DNA of 39,781 bases from Gracilimonas sp031581265 (GTDB lineage Bacteria; Bacteroidota; Rhodothermia; Balneolales; Balneolaceae). The notes below the pieces were generated by a model. The model was not told where the DNA came from. It was given only the letters and a program-made list of their open reading frames with translations, and did not search any database. A program made the translations under genes and the position numbers. This document shows, piece after piece, positions 32,568-39,781 of the stretch. The DNA lies in assembly GCF_031581265.1 (NCBI RefSeq), contig NZ_JAVLBQ010000029.1, positions 1 to 39,781 of the forward strand, in the 5' to 3' direction. The stretch's first letter is position 1. Each line of letters begins with the position of its first letter.

Positions 32568-34624
32568 TTAAGCTTTATGCCACCAAACCAATTTCGGGGA
32601 GCGGCCGGCTGATAGAAACGGTCACCGAAGGCATTCAGATCGTTGCCGAGACTGTACTTTTCATCCAGCAGATTATCTACTCCGAAGAACGCATCCAGGT
32701 TTACGTTTTCAAAGAGTTCTTTTTTGAGACCAATTCTGCTTTGCACCAAGTGATAGGAATTTGAATACACCGTGTTGGCATCATTCAGGGGAATTTCATC
32801 GGTAAAATTGTAAGAAAGGTTGACATAAAGCCCCGGTTCCGTCTCAGCTCGCAACGAAGTAACAACCGTATGCGGAGCCACGCCGGTAAGTTCATTGCCG
32901 GAGTAATCGTTTCCTTCTTTCTGATAATCCACAAATTCAAAATCATGGTAGGTGTAAGAGAACTGCCAGTCCAAATTCTGTACAAAGCGGGTTTGGTTTT
33001 GCATGAGCCGCCAGTTGGTAGCCAGCTCAATTCCGTATTGATCCGTGGCACCGGTGTTTTCAAATACCACTGTAGAATTTCGATCGGAAGGCTGCTGAAC
33101 AATGGTCTCATCCAGCTTGAAATAGAAAGTGGTTAAATCATAGCTAAATCTCAATTCCTGAAAACTTCCACGGGCTCCGACCTCATAATTTGTACCCTGT
33201 TCGGCTTCCAGATCCAAAGCAATACTCCCTTCATTAGTTCTAAATTCTTCAATTGTTGGAGGTGAAAATCCATAGCTAATACTGGTGTGTAGAGACAATG
33301 CCGGAGTAAATTTTTTCACCAGCCCAACTCTTGGAATAATTTCCGGGTTGAAGGTTTTTTCAGCTAAACCGGCTTCATCATCTTCCAAATTTGTGACTAA
33401 TCTATTCAAGCTATATTCCAATCGGTTATAGCTTAGGCCACCGGTTACATAAATATCACCGGGTAAATCAAATTCCGTTTTAAGAAAAACAATTGAAGTA
33501 CGGATCTTAATCTCATCATCAAAGTTGAGGGCGTCTGTTTCACCGTTATCATTCTCAAAATTTCGAGCGGCATAATTGGCGGTTTGATACTCGCCCCCAA
33601 ACGTAAAGCGGGTTCGCACCTCGCCAATGTCGGTGTCATAATAAAAACGGGTTCGTCCCCCACCGGACTTCCGGCTGTCTTTTTTGTAATCTAGGTTAAA
33701 TGGATTTTCGAAAGCGCTAAAAGTACCGTAGAGCGTCGTCAGATTCGAAAGATTTTCATTCACTTCCACATCGTGACTAATCCCCGCAAGAAAGGCCTGC
33801 TGATCAATACTCGCATTGGCTTCCACGCTGCCTAACACAAAGGGATTTCCCGGTCGCGCCTGACTTGGTTCATTCTGATACTGCTCCAGGGTCAAGCCGC
33901 CCGGAATTCCATAATATAAATCAGAATATAAAAAACTGGTTTTGATGACCTGCTTATCATTGAGCTGAAATCTTGAAGAAAGCTCTGCCGTTTGTCTTTT
34001 GAAAAATGATTGCTCCCGATATCCATCCAGGTGCTGATTGGAATAGTTAAACCGAAAATTTCCCCGCTCGACTTGCTGCTCGATATTAGCCGTATATCGC
34101 TGAAGTCCATAAGACCCAAAATAGATTCCCGAACCTACTTCATTTTGATTGGACTGACGACTATTGAGTAATAAAACACCGCCGTTACCGGCCCCATAAA
34201 TGCTTCCTGCAGGACCTTTAATCACTTCCACTTCCTGCATATTAATCACATCCAGTAAATTTAGTGGAGTGCTTCCAGAGGGTTCGGTAAAAGGAATATC
34301 ATTCCAATAAATTTTCACATTACGAACTCCAAATGGAGCACGAAGGGAACTTCCCCTTATGGCCACTCTATAGCTTCCGGGGGCACGCTGTTCAATTCGA
34401 ACTCCTGGCACTTTATTCAATCCATATAGAATGGATTCTTCATTTAGTCCGGTTATAGAAGCAGCCTCAATATTTGCAATAGCTCCGGGCGTTTCCATTA
34501 AACTCCGGTTGCCTTCGTAGCCTGTTACAACAATTTGACCGAGATCTGCTTTAAGCGTATCTAAATCTTGAGAGAAAAGATGTGGAGATATTAACAGAAG
34601 CAGAATCGTATAAATTAGTTTCAT
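32555..34624 (-). CDS. TonB-dependent outer-membrane receptor (FecA-like)
   Basis: 689-residue outer-membrane beta-barrel importing a ligand with TonB energy. Signal peptide ending LFSQ, a TonB-box-like segment DLGQIVVTGY, a plug domain (about 30-150: IEQRAPGSYRVAIRGSSLRAPFGVRNVKIYWNDIPF in pieces, then VEVIKGPAGSIYGAGNGGVL), and a barrel to the C-terminus (DAFFGVDNLLDEKYS; final residue Leu rather than Phe). The plug resembles siderophore or ferric-dicitrate receptors, so iron chelates are the likely ligand, but no transport operon is adjacent. Divergent from murI. Confidence 0.9.
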   Translation of the reverse strand: MKLIYTILLLLISPHLFSQDLDTLKADLGQIVVTGYEGNRSLMETPGAIANIEAASITGLNEESILYGLNKVPGVRIEQRAPGSYRVAIRGSSLRAPFGVRNVKIYWNDIPFTEPSGSTPLNLLDVINMQEVEVIKGPAGSIYGAGNGGVLLLNSRQSNQNEVGSGIYFGSYGLQRYTANIEQQVERGNFRFNYSNQHLDGYREQSFFKRQTAELSSRFQLNDKQVIKTSFLYSDLYYGIPGGLTLEQYQNEPSQARPGNPFVLGSVEANASIDQQAFLAGISHDVEVNENLSNLTTLYGTFSAFENPFNLDYKKDSRKSGGGRTRFYYDTDIGEVRTRFTFGGEYQTANYAARNFENDNGETDALNFDDEIKIRTSIVFLKTEFDLPGDIYVTGGLSYNRLEYSLNRLVTNLEDDEAGLAEKTFNPEIIPRVGLVKKFTPALSLHTSISYGFSPPTIEEFRTNEGSIALDLEAEQGTNYEVGARGSFQELRFSYDLTTFYFKLDETIVQQPSDRNSTVVFENTGATDQYGIELATNWRLMQNQTRFVQNLDWQFSYTYHDFEFVDYQKEGNDYSGNELTGVAPHTVVTSLRAETEPGLYVNLSYNFTDEIPLNDANTVYSNSYHLVQSRIGLKKELFENVNLDAFFGVDNLLDEKYSLGNDLNAFGDRFYQPAAPRNWFGGIKLNVEL

Positions 34625-34739
34625 AAATAGGTTTAAAGTGGGGGTAAAAATTTATTTCGGAACAAAGTACAAAGCCTTTTAATAAGATTTAAGAATTGAA
34701 TACCTTCAAGAAGTAAATAATTCCTTTAAACCCATTCAT

Positions 34740-35552
34740 TTGCAAGATTTAAAGAACAAAGCCCCCATTGGCATTTTTGATTCCGGCATCGGCGGACTAA
34801 CCGTAGCAAAAGCTGTGATCGATGCTCTCCCCAATGAGGACATTATTTACTTCGGGGATACGGCCCGGGTTCCCTACGGAATCAAATCAGAAGAGACAGT
34901 TCGGGCTTATGCGTTGCAGATCACAAATTTTTTATTAAAGCACGGGGTGAAAATGATACTGATTGCTTGTAATACTGTCTCGGCTTCGGCCAAGGAAGAA
35001 ATCATACAGGCTTCCGGCGATATTCCCGTATTAGATGTAATTACTGCGGGCACACATAATGCCGTATCAGATCCAAACCGAAGAAATATTGGAGTCATTG
35101 GCACTTTGGCAACGGTAAACTCCAAGGCCTACGTGAAAGCCATTCATGCCCATGATCCTACTGTCACTGTTAAGCAGCAGGCTTGTCCGTTGTTGGTACC
35201 CCTGGCTGAGGAAGGCTGGATTGATAATGAGGTCGCCATTCAGACTTTACACCTCTACCTGGATGAATTTAAAGACAGCGGCATCCAATCCCTGATTTTA
35301 GGTTGTACGCACTATCCTCTGTTTAAAGATGTCATCCCGCAAATCTTGAACGGTGAAAATGTAGAAATTATAGACTCGGCCGATTCAATTGCTATGGCAG
35401 CTAAAGAAAAACTGGAAACCCTGGATTTACTCAATACCTCCGGAGGACAATTTCAGTGCTTTGTGAGTGATCGTCCCCAGCGTTTTCATGAACTGGCGGA
35501 GCGGTTTTTGGGGAAGGAACTAAATGGGGTTGAAGTGGTGACTTTGGATTGA
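34740..35552 (+). CDS. murI: Glutamate racemase MurI
   Basis: Converts L- to D-glutamate for peptidoglycan. 270 residues, full length. Family motifs IGIFDSGIGGLTV (Asp14), the catalytic cysteines Cys77 (ACNTVSA) and Cys189 (GCTHYPL), and YFGDTARVPYG. The start is a TTG at 34740: no in-frame ATG precedes the DSGIGG motif, and the residues MQDLKNKAPIGIF fit the family. No clear Shine-Dalgarno. Cytoplasmic; monocistronic here. Confidence 0.95.
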   Translation: MQDLKNKAPIGIFDSGIGGLTVAKAVIDALPNEDIIYFGDTARVPYGIKSEETVRAYALQITNFLLKHGVKMILIACNTVSASAKEEIIQASGDIPVLDVITAGTHNAVSDPNRRNIGVIGTLATVNSKAYVKAIHAHDPTVTVKQQACPLLVPLAEEGWIDNEVAIQTLHLYLDEFKDSGIQSLILGCTHYPLFKDVIPQILNGENVEIIDSADSIAMAAKEKLETLDLLNTSGGQFQCFVSDRPQRFHELAERFLGKELNGVEVVTLD

Positions 35553-35604
35553 TGGTTAGCTGTCAACTTTCAGGCTTCAGCTATCAGCTTTTCTGTCCGC
35601 TTTC

Positions 35605-35636
35605 ATGTCGTTTCCAACGTTCCCCATGTGAGTACC
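35605..35636 (+). repeat. GTTCCCAAC palindromic repeat, copy D (degenerate)
   Basis: TCGTTTCCAACGTTCCCC matches the first half of copy E with one substitution and one inserted T, and the preceding TTTCATG is also shared. The second half is eroded. It lies about 70 bp beyond the propeller stop codon and points the same way as copy E, bracketing cassette 2. Confidence 0.45.
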
Positions 35637-35708
35637 GGATCTGACCTTCTACTTTCAATAAATATATAACCTCTAAGTAGAATTTGTTTTACAGCCTTCA
35701 CAACCAAA

Positions 35709-36767
35709 CTAAAATTTCGGCTGATATATATAAAAAGTAAAGCCGCCGTATTCCTCCCCACTGTTTTCTGATTTAAATATGAAATTACCGTTTTCATATT
35801 TAATAAATTCATGATTTGTATCTAATCCTCCTGCCAGTAAACTTCCATCTGCTTCATAAATATCAACAAAGTAACGAGTCATATCTTCAAACTCAGCTCC
35901 ACGTCGAAGGTATTGAGTGACAATTTTATTTTTTAGTGCAGCAATTTGAATAAAGCTTGTTGCATTTGCATTTGAAAGTTGCTCAAACATTTTTTGCGGA
36001 TTATCTCTATCAATCTCATCGGTGTTAAGTGGTTTTGTGTAAGGAGAAATGTTAATGGAAAACGAATTTATAAGTTCACCTGTAGTATCATATTGATAAA
36101 TATTACTCCCCCAAACATGAATTACAAAAAATTGGCGAAGCTGATTTGAATAAGCTGAAAAATAAGGCACACCAATACTATTCGGTTCTACCTCACTTGA
36201 AGGTGCAAACGTAAGAACAGAGTCTGTAGCTAAGTTTTGTTTCACTACATTACAAGTCTCAGACAAATTATTAGTACAAGATGATATCCCAGTAGTAACA
36301 ATCCATTCACGATTTTCATCAAGAAAATAGGAGTTAGTAAAAGGAGCCATTGCGTCAATGGGAATTTCATCTATCAAATCCCCTGATAAATTAAATAATT
36401 TATAATCGTACGCTCCTTCCCCATTTCTGGTATACACTGTATCACCAATAACTTCTATCCATTCTATGGCTAAAAACTCACCCGGTCCACGTCCAGATCT
36501 TCCCCAAGATCGAACTATTTCCCCGTTCTCATTATATGCATGCACTTTATTAGAAGAAGTTTCTGTTATGTAAAATAAATCCTGGCTATAAGAAGCTGAG
36601 CCAACAGAAAAAACTGGATTATCTTTGGTTCCATTTACTTCAATAGAATCCACTAAAGAAAAATAATCTGAAAATTTTTTTGCAGCAATAGTTTCTTTAT
36701 TACCTGACTTATTTGTGCAAGTAACGAAAAAAAGTATTAGAAGAGAAAGATAAGCTGACAATTTCAT
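35709..36767 (-). CDS. Six-bladed beta-propeller lipoprotein, cassette 2
   Basis: 352 residues. N-terminal signal with probable lipobox FVTC (Cys17). Blade-like repeats (FYITETSSNKVHAYNENGEIV; VYTRNGEGAYDYKLFNLSGDLIDE in pieces; IYQYDTTGELINSF; YFVDIYEADGSLL) and the GPGEF signature at 94-98, followed by a 'TVYxRN...YKLFNLSGD' blade like that of the first propeller. Two or three cysteines (TGISSCTNNLSETCNVV) are specific to this copy. Same family as 22374-23387. AT-rich (20 G/C in 36001-36060). It follows the peptide gene but an intrinsic terminator lies between them. Confidence 0.82.
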   Translation of the reverse strand: MKLSAYLSLLILFFVTCTNKSGNKETIAAKKFSDYFSLVDSIEVNGTKDNPVFSVGSASYSQDLFYITETSSNKVHAYNENGEIVRSWGRSGRGPGEFLAIEWIEVIGDTVYTRNGEGAYDYKLFNLSGDLIDEIPIDAMAPFTNSYFLDENREWIVTTGISSCTNNLSETCNVVKQNLATDSVLTFAPSSEVEPNSIGVPYFSAYSNQLRQFFVIHVWGSNIYQYDTTGELINSFSINISPYTKPLNTDEIDRDNPQKMFEQLSNANATSFIQIAALKNKIVTQYLRRGAEFEDMTRYFVDIYEADGSLLAGGLDTNHEFIKYENGNFIFKSENSGEEYGGFTFYIYQPKF

Positions 36768-36800
36768 ATAACTGATTGTTTTAAATTATTATTTATAAAG

Positions 36801-36830
36801 TAAAAAATGAGCCCTGTTTTAGGGCCCATT
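36801..36830 (-). terminator. Terminator/attenuator between peptide and propeller genes
   Basis: On the minus strand: AATGGGCCCTAAAACAGGGC then TCATTTTTTA. The core stem is GCCCT/AGGGC (36811-36825, loop of five), extended by outer pairs past one mismatch, followed by six T residues. It lies in the 76-bp gap, so most transcripts should end after the peptide gene, with partial read-through into the propeller gene. Confidence 0.75.
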
Positions 36831-36843
36831 AAAATTATTAAGT

Positions 36844-37053
36844 TTAATCAGGTATAGTACAAATTACGTCCCCGCAATCAGCTGTACATTGCAGGTTGCT
36901 GTCTTCGGTTGTACATATATAACAAAGCTTCTCACCTTGTGTGTATATATTTAAATCACAGGCAGTATCAGCTTCAACTTCATCAACTAAGTTTAAATTT
37001 ACTAATACAGCCAATGATAATATTGCTGCAATTGCTATTAGTAGTTTTTTCAA
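36844..37053 (-). CDS. Secreted six-cysteine peptide, cassette 2
   Basis: 69-residue exported peptide. TTG start at 37053 is supported by AAAGG nine bases upstream and by the clean signal sequence it opens (KKLLIAIAAILSLAVLVNL); there is no other Met. Cysteines at 32, 44, 47, 56, 60 and 65. V26-E27 and A31-C32 coincide with the peptide at 22118, and DEVEADTAC recalls the NVEALA motif. The acidic mature part ends CTIPD. The propeller lipoprotein gene follows after a terminator-like hairpin. Function unknown. Confidence 0.75.
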   Translation of the reverse strand: MKKLLIAIAAILSLAVLVNLNLVDEVEADTACDLNIYTQGEKLCYICTTEDSNLQCTADCGDVICTIPD

Positions 37054-37371
37054 GATTTTGTACCTTTATTTTAATGTTAAGCATACACTTAAATGTATGT
37101 TTAAATAAAAAAATCAAAAAAAAATATATATGTCAAGTCCTACCCGTATATTTAGTATTTTAAAAAACTTATTATAAGATTTCACTCTTCAATTAAGACT
37201 TAGTAAAATATTATTCATTTCATGCTCGTTCCCAACGTCCCCGTTGGGAATGCCTATATGGACCTCCCCGTCCCTCTGATAACGAGTTGAAACTTGGGAA
37301 AACCGACCAACGGCACCATGATAATTGTATACCATCGCATTAAGAAAAAGGTGAATTAGTATTCTATGAAT
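37054..37371. other. Upstream region of cassette 2
   Basis: No gene. Near the peptide start is an operator-like near-palindrome CATACACTTAAATGTATG (37082-37099). A run of A residues (T on the gene strand) at 37106-37130 resembles the T-tract upstream of the other peptide gene (22066-22073). Repeat copy E is at 37225. The rest up to mscL has no recognised feature. Confidence 0.55.
37225..37273 (+). repeat. GTTCCCAAC palindromic repeat, copy E (reference copy)
   Basis: Best-preserved copy: core CTCGTTCCCAACGTCCCC then GTTGGGAATGC (37225-37253), an almost perfect hairpin of CGTTCCCAACG against CGTTGGGAATG, plus the tail GGACCTCCCCGTCC (37260-37273), itself a GGAC/GTCC hairpin. It lies 171 bp upstream of the peptide gene. 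Confidence 0.85.
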
Positions 37372-37785
37372 TTACTTCTTCAACAAATCCCGAATCTCCG
37401 TCAACAGCACTTCTTCTTTGCTTGGGGCTGCCGGTTTTGGATCCGGTTTTTTCTCTTCTTTTTTCATGAAGTCGTTATACACTTTCACTACCAAGAAAAT
37501 CGCCAGTGATACAATCACAAAGGTGAGTATGGTATTTATAAAAGCTCCATAGTTTATGGAGATGGCTTCTACCGTACCGTCAGCCAACACCCGTTTAGCT
37601 ATCTGATATTTAAATTCGGCAAAATCTACCCCTGCTATTAAATATCCCACCGGCGGCATGATAATATCATTCACAAATGATTTCACGATGGCCCCGAAAT
37701 AAGTCGCCATAATTAAACCCACGGCCAACTCAATCACATTACCTCGTGAGACAAATTTTTTAAATTCTTCGATCATATTTTTCAT
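37372..37785 (-). CDS. mscL: Large-conductance mechanosensitive channel MscL
   Basis: Homopentameric inner-membrane channel that opens under membrane tension to release solutes on osmotic downshock. 137 residues, normal length. N-terminal amphipathic helix (EEFKKFVSRGNVIELAVGLIMATYFGAIV in pieces), first transmembrane helix, the DIIMPPVGYL loop entry, second helix (NTILTFVIVSLAIFLVV) and the cytoplasmic C-terminal bundle with EVLLTEIRDLL. The pore helix has ATYFGAIVKS where many homologues read GAAFGKIVSS, a modest variation. Confidence 0.95.
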   Translation of the reverse strand: MKNMIEEFKKFVSRGNVIELAVGLIMATYFGAIVKSFVNDIIMPPVGYLIAGVDFAEFKYQIAKRVLADGTVEAISINYGAFINTILTFVIVSLAIFLVVKVYNDFMKKEEKKPDPKPAAPSKEEVLLTEIRDLLKK

Positions 37786-37923
37786 GTTATCTAAACTTCT
37801 TTTTTTGTTTGTGAGTCAATATAATGAGTTTAATAAATTAAAGGTTTCATTAGCCTCTTTATCACTTCTGTTATATCTTTAAGCTGAATTTTTTATATAA
37901 CTTTTAAGATCGATACATCTCCT

Positions 37924-38169
37924 ATGAAAACCATTGCTCAGCTCACATATATTCCCCTATCCGAAGATGATCCCAGAGAAAAAGTACAGGAATTGTTGGA
38001 GCATCTTGCCCAATATGACGTAGATATTGAAGTCGGGTATTTATCCACAACCATAATCGGGGCACCAAAAGTAGTTTTTGAAGTCATCGCCGACTTATAC
38101 GATATCATGGCGATGGAAACAGATAATTTTAGGTTCCAGGTTGATTTACTTAGCCCTTCTAAAAAATAG
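37924..38169 (+). CDS. Small YkoF/MTH1187-like protein (tentative)
   Basis: 81-residue soluble protein. Its beta-alpha-beta pattern (AQLTYIPLSEDDPREKVQELLEHL in pieces, then DIEVGYLSTTIIGAPKVVFEVIADLYDIM, ending FRFQVDLLSP) resembles the thiamine-binding MTH1187/YkoF ferredoxin-like family in size and order of elements. I cannot confirm the family by eye. Monocistronic, with a long hairpin between it and the convergent PhoH gene. Confidence 0.6.
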   Translation: MKTIAQLTYIPLSEDDPREKVQELLEHLAQYDVDIEVGYLSTTIIGAPKVVFEVIADLYDIMAMETDNFRFQVDLLSPSKK

Positions 38170-38240
38170 GTTTTAGGTGCAAGGTGTTAGGGGTTAGAAT
38201 TACTTGAAATCTAACACCTCGTCACTAACACCTAAAACCT
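38168..38240. terminator. Long hairpin between convergent genes
   Basis: Outer arms AGGTTTTAGGTG / CACCTAAAACCT (38168-38179 and 38229-38240) and inner arms AGGTGTTAG / CTAACACCT (38182-38190 and 38211-38219) are perfect. It starts in the stop codon of the upstream gene and ends in that of the minus-strand PhoH gene. Probable bidirectional terminator; the words recur near 7341-7376. Confidence 0.7.
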
Positions 38241-39571
38241 CACAAAAGTTTTGAAGCTAAGTTTGCCAAGTCTGACCGCTCCCCTTTTTCAAGATTGATA
38301 TGCGCGTATAAATCATGATTGTGCATTCGGTCTACCAGATAACTTAATCCATTACTTTGGGCATCAAGGTATGGAGTATCGATTTGGAATATATCTCCGG
38401 TAAATACTATCTTCGTGTTTTCTCCCGCCCGGGTAATAATGGTTTTCACTTCGTGAGGTGTCAAATTTTGAGCCTCGTCAATGATGAAAATCACATTTGA
38501 AAGACTTCGTCCACGGATATACGCCAACGGGACAATCCGAAGCTTATCGGTTTGCAGCATTTCATCGATCTTTTTAAAAGGCTTACTGCTTTCCTTGAAC
38601 TGATTTTTGATGAAACTAAGATTGTCCCAAAGTGGCTGCATATACGGATCAATTTTCTGATTGGCGTCACCTGGCAAATAGCCAATGTCTTTATTACTGA
38701 GTGGGACAATAGGTCGCGCCAGGTAAATTTGTTTAAAGTCACTCCGCTGCTCTAAAGCAGAAGCTAAAGCCAATAAAGTTTTACCGGTTCCGGCTGCTCC
38801 GGTTACTGTAGTACACAGAATATTCGGGTTCTGAAGGGCATGCAAGGCAAAAGTCTGCTCTGCATTTTTGGGATTTACTCCATAGGCATGCATTTTATCC
38901 ACCACTTCAACCTTTTTGGACTGTGGATTGTACCATCCCAACCCCGATGCCCCATGACTCCGCAAAATATAATAGTGGTTACAAACCGGATCACTTTGTC
39001 CAAGTTTATCAGGATCAATTTCTCCGTCCTCATAAAATGTACTAATCAATGAAGGGTCATCGATTTCAAGCTCGGTTTTTCCGCGATATAAGTGCTCAAT
39101 ATCTTTGATGCGGATGGTTTCATAATCTTCGGCCTCCAAATTCAATGCCCGGGCTTTCAGGCGCAGATTAATATCCTTGGAAACCAATATCACCCGTTGT
39201 TTAGGGTTTTCTTCCTTTAAGTGAAGTGCTGCATTTATAATGCGATGATCGTTTTTGTCTGAGCCGTAAACCTTTGTGGCATCAGTAGAAGTCTCCTGAT
39301 TGGTTATCACCCGTAAGTTACCATGAGTACGACCATTCAGTGGAATCCAATTTTGAAGCATATTGGCATCGGAAATGCCATCCAGGTAGCGAATAAATTC
39401 CCGGGCATGTAGATTTATCACATTGTTGCCTTTTTTGAAGGTATCCAGTTCCTCCAAAACCGTGATTGGTATAGCTACATCATTTTTTTCGAAATTTTGG
39501 ACGGCTTCATAATCATAGAGCAGAACGGAGGTGTCAAGAACGAAGATCTTCTTCTCTTTCTTCTTAGGCAT
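38240..39571 (-). CDS. PIN-domain PhoH-family ATPase (PhoH2/YlaK type)
   Basis: 443 residues. N-terminal PIN nuclease domain (about 8-150) with acidic residues Asp13 (FVLDTSVLL), the TVLEELD helix and GSDKNDHRI; C-terminal PhoH P-loop ATPase with Walker A GAAGTGKT (Lys264), the ARPIVPLSNKDIGYLPG loop, Walker B VIFIIDEAQN and VFTGDIFQID. PhoH2 proteins of this architecture are RNA helicase/ribonucleases. Cytoplasmic. Stand-alone, with no antitoxin-like gene next to it. Confidence 0.93.
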   Translation of the reverse strand: MPKKKEKKIFVLDTSVLLYDYEAVQNFEKNDVAIPITVLEELDTFKKGNNVINLHAREFIRYLDGISDANMLQNWIPLNGRTHGNLRVITNQETSTDATKVYGSDKNDHRIINAALHLKEENPKQRVILVSKDINLRLKARALNLEAEDYETIRIKDIEHLYRGKTELEIDDPSLISTFYEDGEIDPDKLGQSDPVCNHYYILRSHGASGLGWYNPQSKKVEVVDKMHAYGVNPKNAEQTFALHALQNPNILCTTVTGAAGTGKTLLALASALEQRSDFKQIYLARPIVPLSNKDIGYLPGDANQKIDPYMQPLWDNLSFIKNQFKESSKPFKKIDEMLQTDKLRIVPLAYIRGRSLSNVIFIIDEAQNLTPHEVKTIITRAGENTKIVFTGDIFQIDTPYLDAQSNGLSYLVDRMHNHDLYAHINLEKGERSDLANLASKLL

Positions 39572-39702
39572 AGAGGGGAAATTTTGATTTTAAGAAGTTG
39601 TGTACCAGCCATAGTATGTAGATGATTTTTGGTCGGCTTTTGAAATAAAGCTAAAGTGGGCATCATTTGCAATGCGTAATACAGATTTAACAGAGAATTA
39701 TT

Positions 39703-39744
39703 TTAGCAGTTAGCAGTTAGCAGTTAGCAGTTAGCAGTTAGCAG
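39703..39744. repeat. Tandem heptamer TTAGCAG x6
   Basis: Six perfect 7-bp units upstream of the PhoH gene, 130 bp from its start codon. Likely length-variable by slippage. The rest of 39572-39781 shows no gene. Confidence 0.95.
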
Positions 39745-39781
39745 AAGCTGCTCGTTTTGAGTTCAGTAGTCAAATTGTAAA

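Noticed and set aside
22118..37053. The Cys-rich peptides as lanthipeptides or other modified RiPPs
   Set aside because: No LanM, YcaO, radical SAM, ABC peptidase or double-glycine leader is nearby; a Sec-type signal with disulfides fits better.
548..37273. The GTTCCCAAC repeats as a CRISPR array or phage attachment sites
   Set aside because: Copies are kilobases apart with no regular spacers, no cas genes and no integrase in the window.
38240..39571. PIN-PhoH gene as a toxin-antitoxin pair
   Set aside because: No small antitoxin gene precedes it; the protein is the stand-alone PhoH2 type and the only neighbour is a convergent gene.

Overview
The window reads like a chromosomal segment of a marine or hypersaline member of the Bacteroidota/Balneolota/Rhodothermota group (Balneola/Gracilimonas-like). 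This rests on many lipoproteins with short lipoboxes, a TonB-dependent receptor, a FlgD-Ig-tailed lamin-tail-domain surface protein, and sugar-oxidation genes of the DUF1080/GMC/Gfo-Idh-MocA type. I saw no rRNA, tRNA, CRISPR array, prophage or insertion-sequence transposase.

Layout, left to right. 1-952: a small secreted Cys peptide gene (-), AT-rich spacer, a GTTCCCAAC-type palindromic repeat, and the C-terminal remnant of mutS2. 1330-3969: clpB (-). 4158-7097: the three-gene proton-translocating transhydrogenase operon pntAA-pntAB-pntB (+). 7484-9721: katG (+) with a clear terminator. 10447-18154: a sugar-oxidation and catabolism locus. Its minus-strand operon holds a periplasmic TIM barrel, a GMC dehydrogenase, its Tat-lipoprotein small subunit, a DUF1080 lipoprotein and a Gfo/Idh/MocA oxidoreductase; the divergent pair is an NHS-family permease and a second TIM barrel. 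This fits the 3-keto-glycoside route of oxidation, elimination/hydration and reduction. 18155-19414: a gene-free repeat island. 19415-21943: M1 aminopeptidase lipoprotein. 22118-23387: secreted six-Cys peptide plus six-bladed beta-propeller lipoprotein (+). 23661-24923: MFS transporter (-). 25345-26394: asd (+). 26487-27263: two tandem paralogous small PH-like proteins (-). 27523-32487: 1654-residue surface protein with five lamin-tail domains (+). 32555-34624: TonB-dependent receptor (-). 34740-35552: murI (+). 35709-37053: a second six-Cys peptide plus beta-propeller pair (-). 37372-37785: mscL (-). 37924-38169: small YkoF/MTH1187-like protein (+). 38240-39571: PIN-PhoH ATPase (-).

The most interesting signal is a two-gene cassette present twice, with a third peptide at the left edge. 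A tiny exported six-cysteine peptide is followed on the same strand by a lipoprotein with a GPGEF-type six-bladed propeller. The two peptides share V26-E27 and A31-C32 exactly although the rest differs. The cassettes are AT-rich compared with their neighbours. Both are bracketed by copies of one palindromic repeat in a fixed orientation relative to the genes, and I found that repeat nowhere else in the window. The left-edge copy abuts a beheaded mutS2, which suggests cassette insertion into that gene. No RiPP maturase, exporter or immunity gene lies nearby, so the function is open; it resembles the NVEALA-peptide/propeller pairs of Bacteroides, which are also uncharacterised.

A second theme is a rich set of intergenic repeats: two 152-bp elements with terminal inverted repeats, a 332-bp element bounded by 27-bp inverted repeats, and three copies of a 15-bp-arm palindrome at the boundaries between functional modules.
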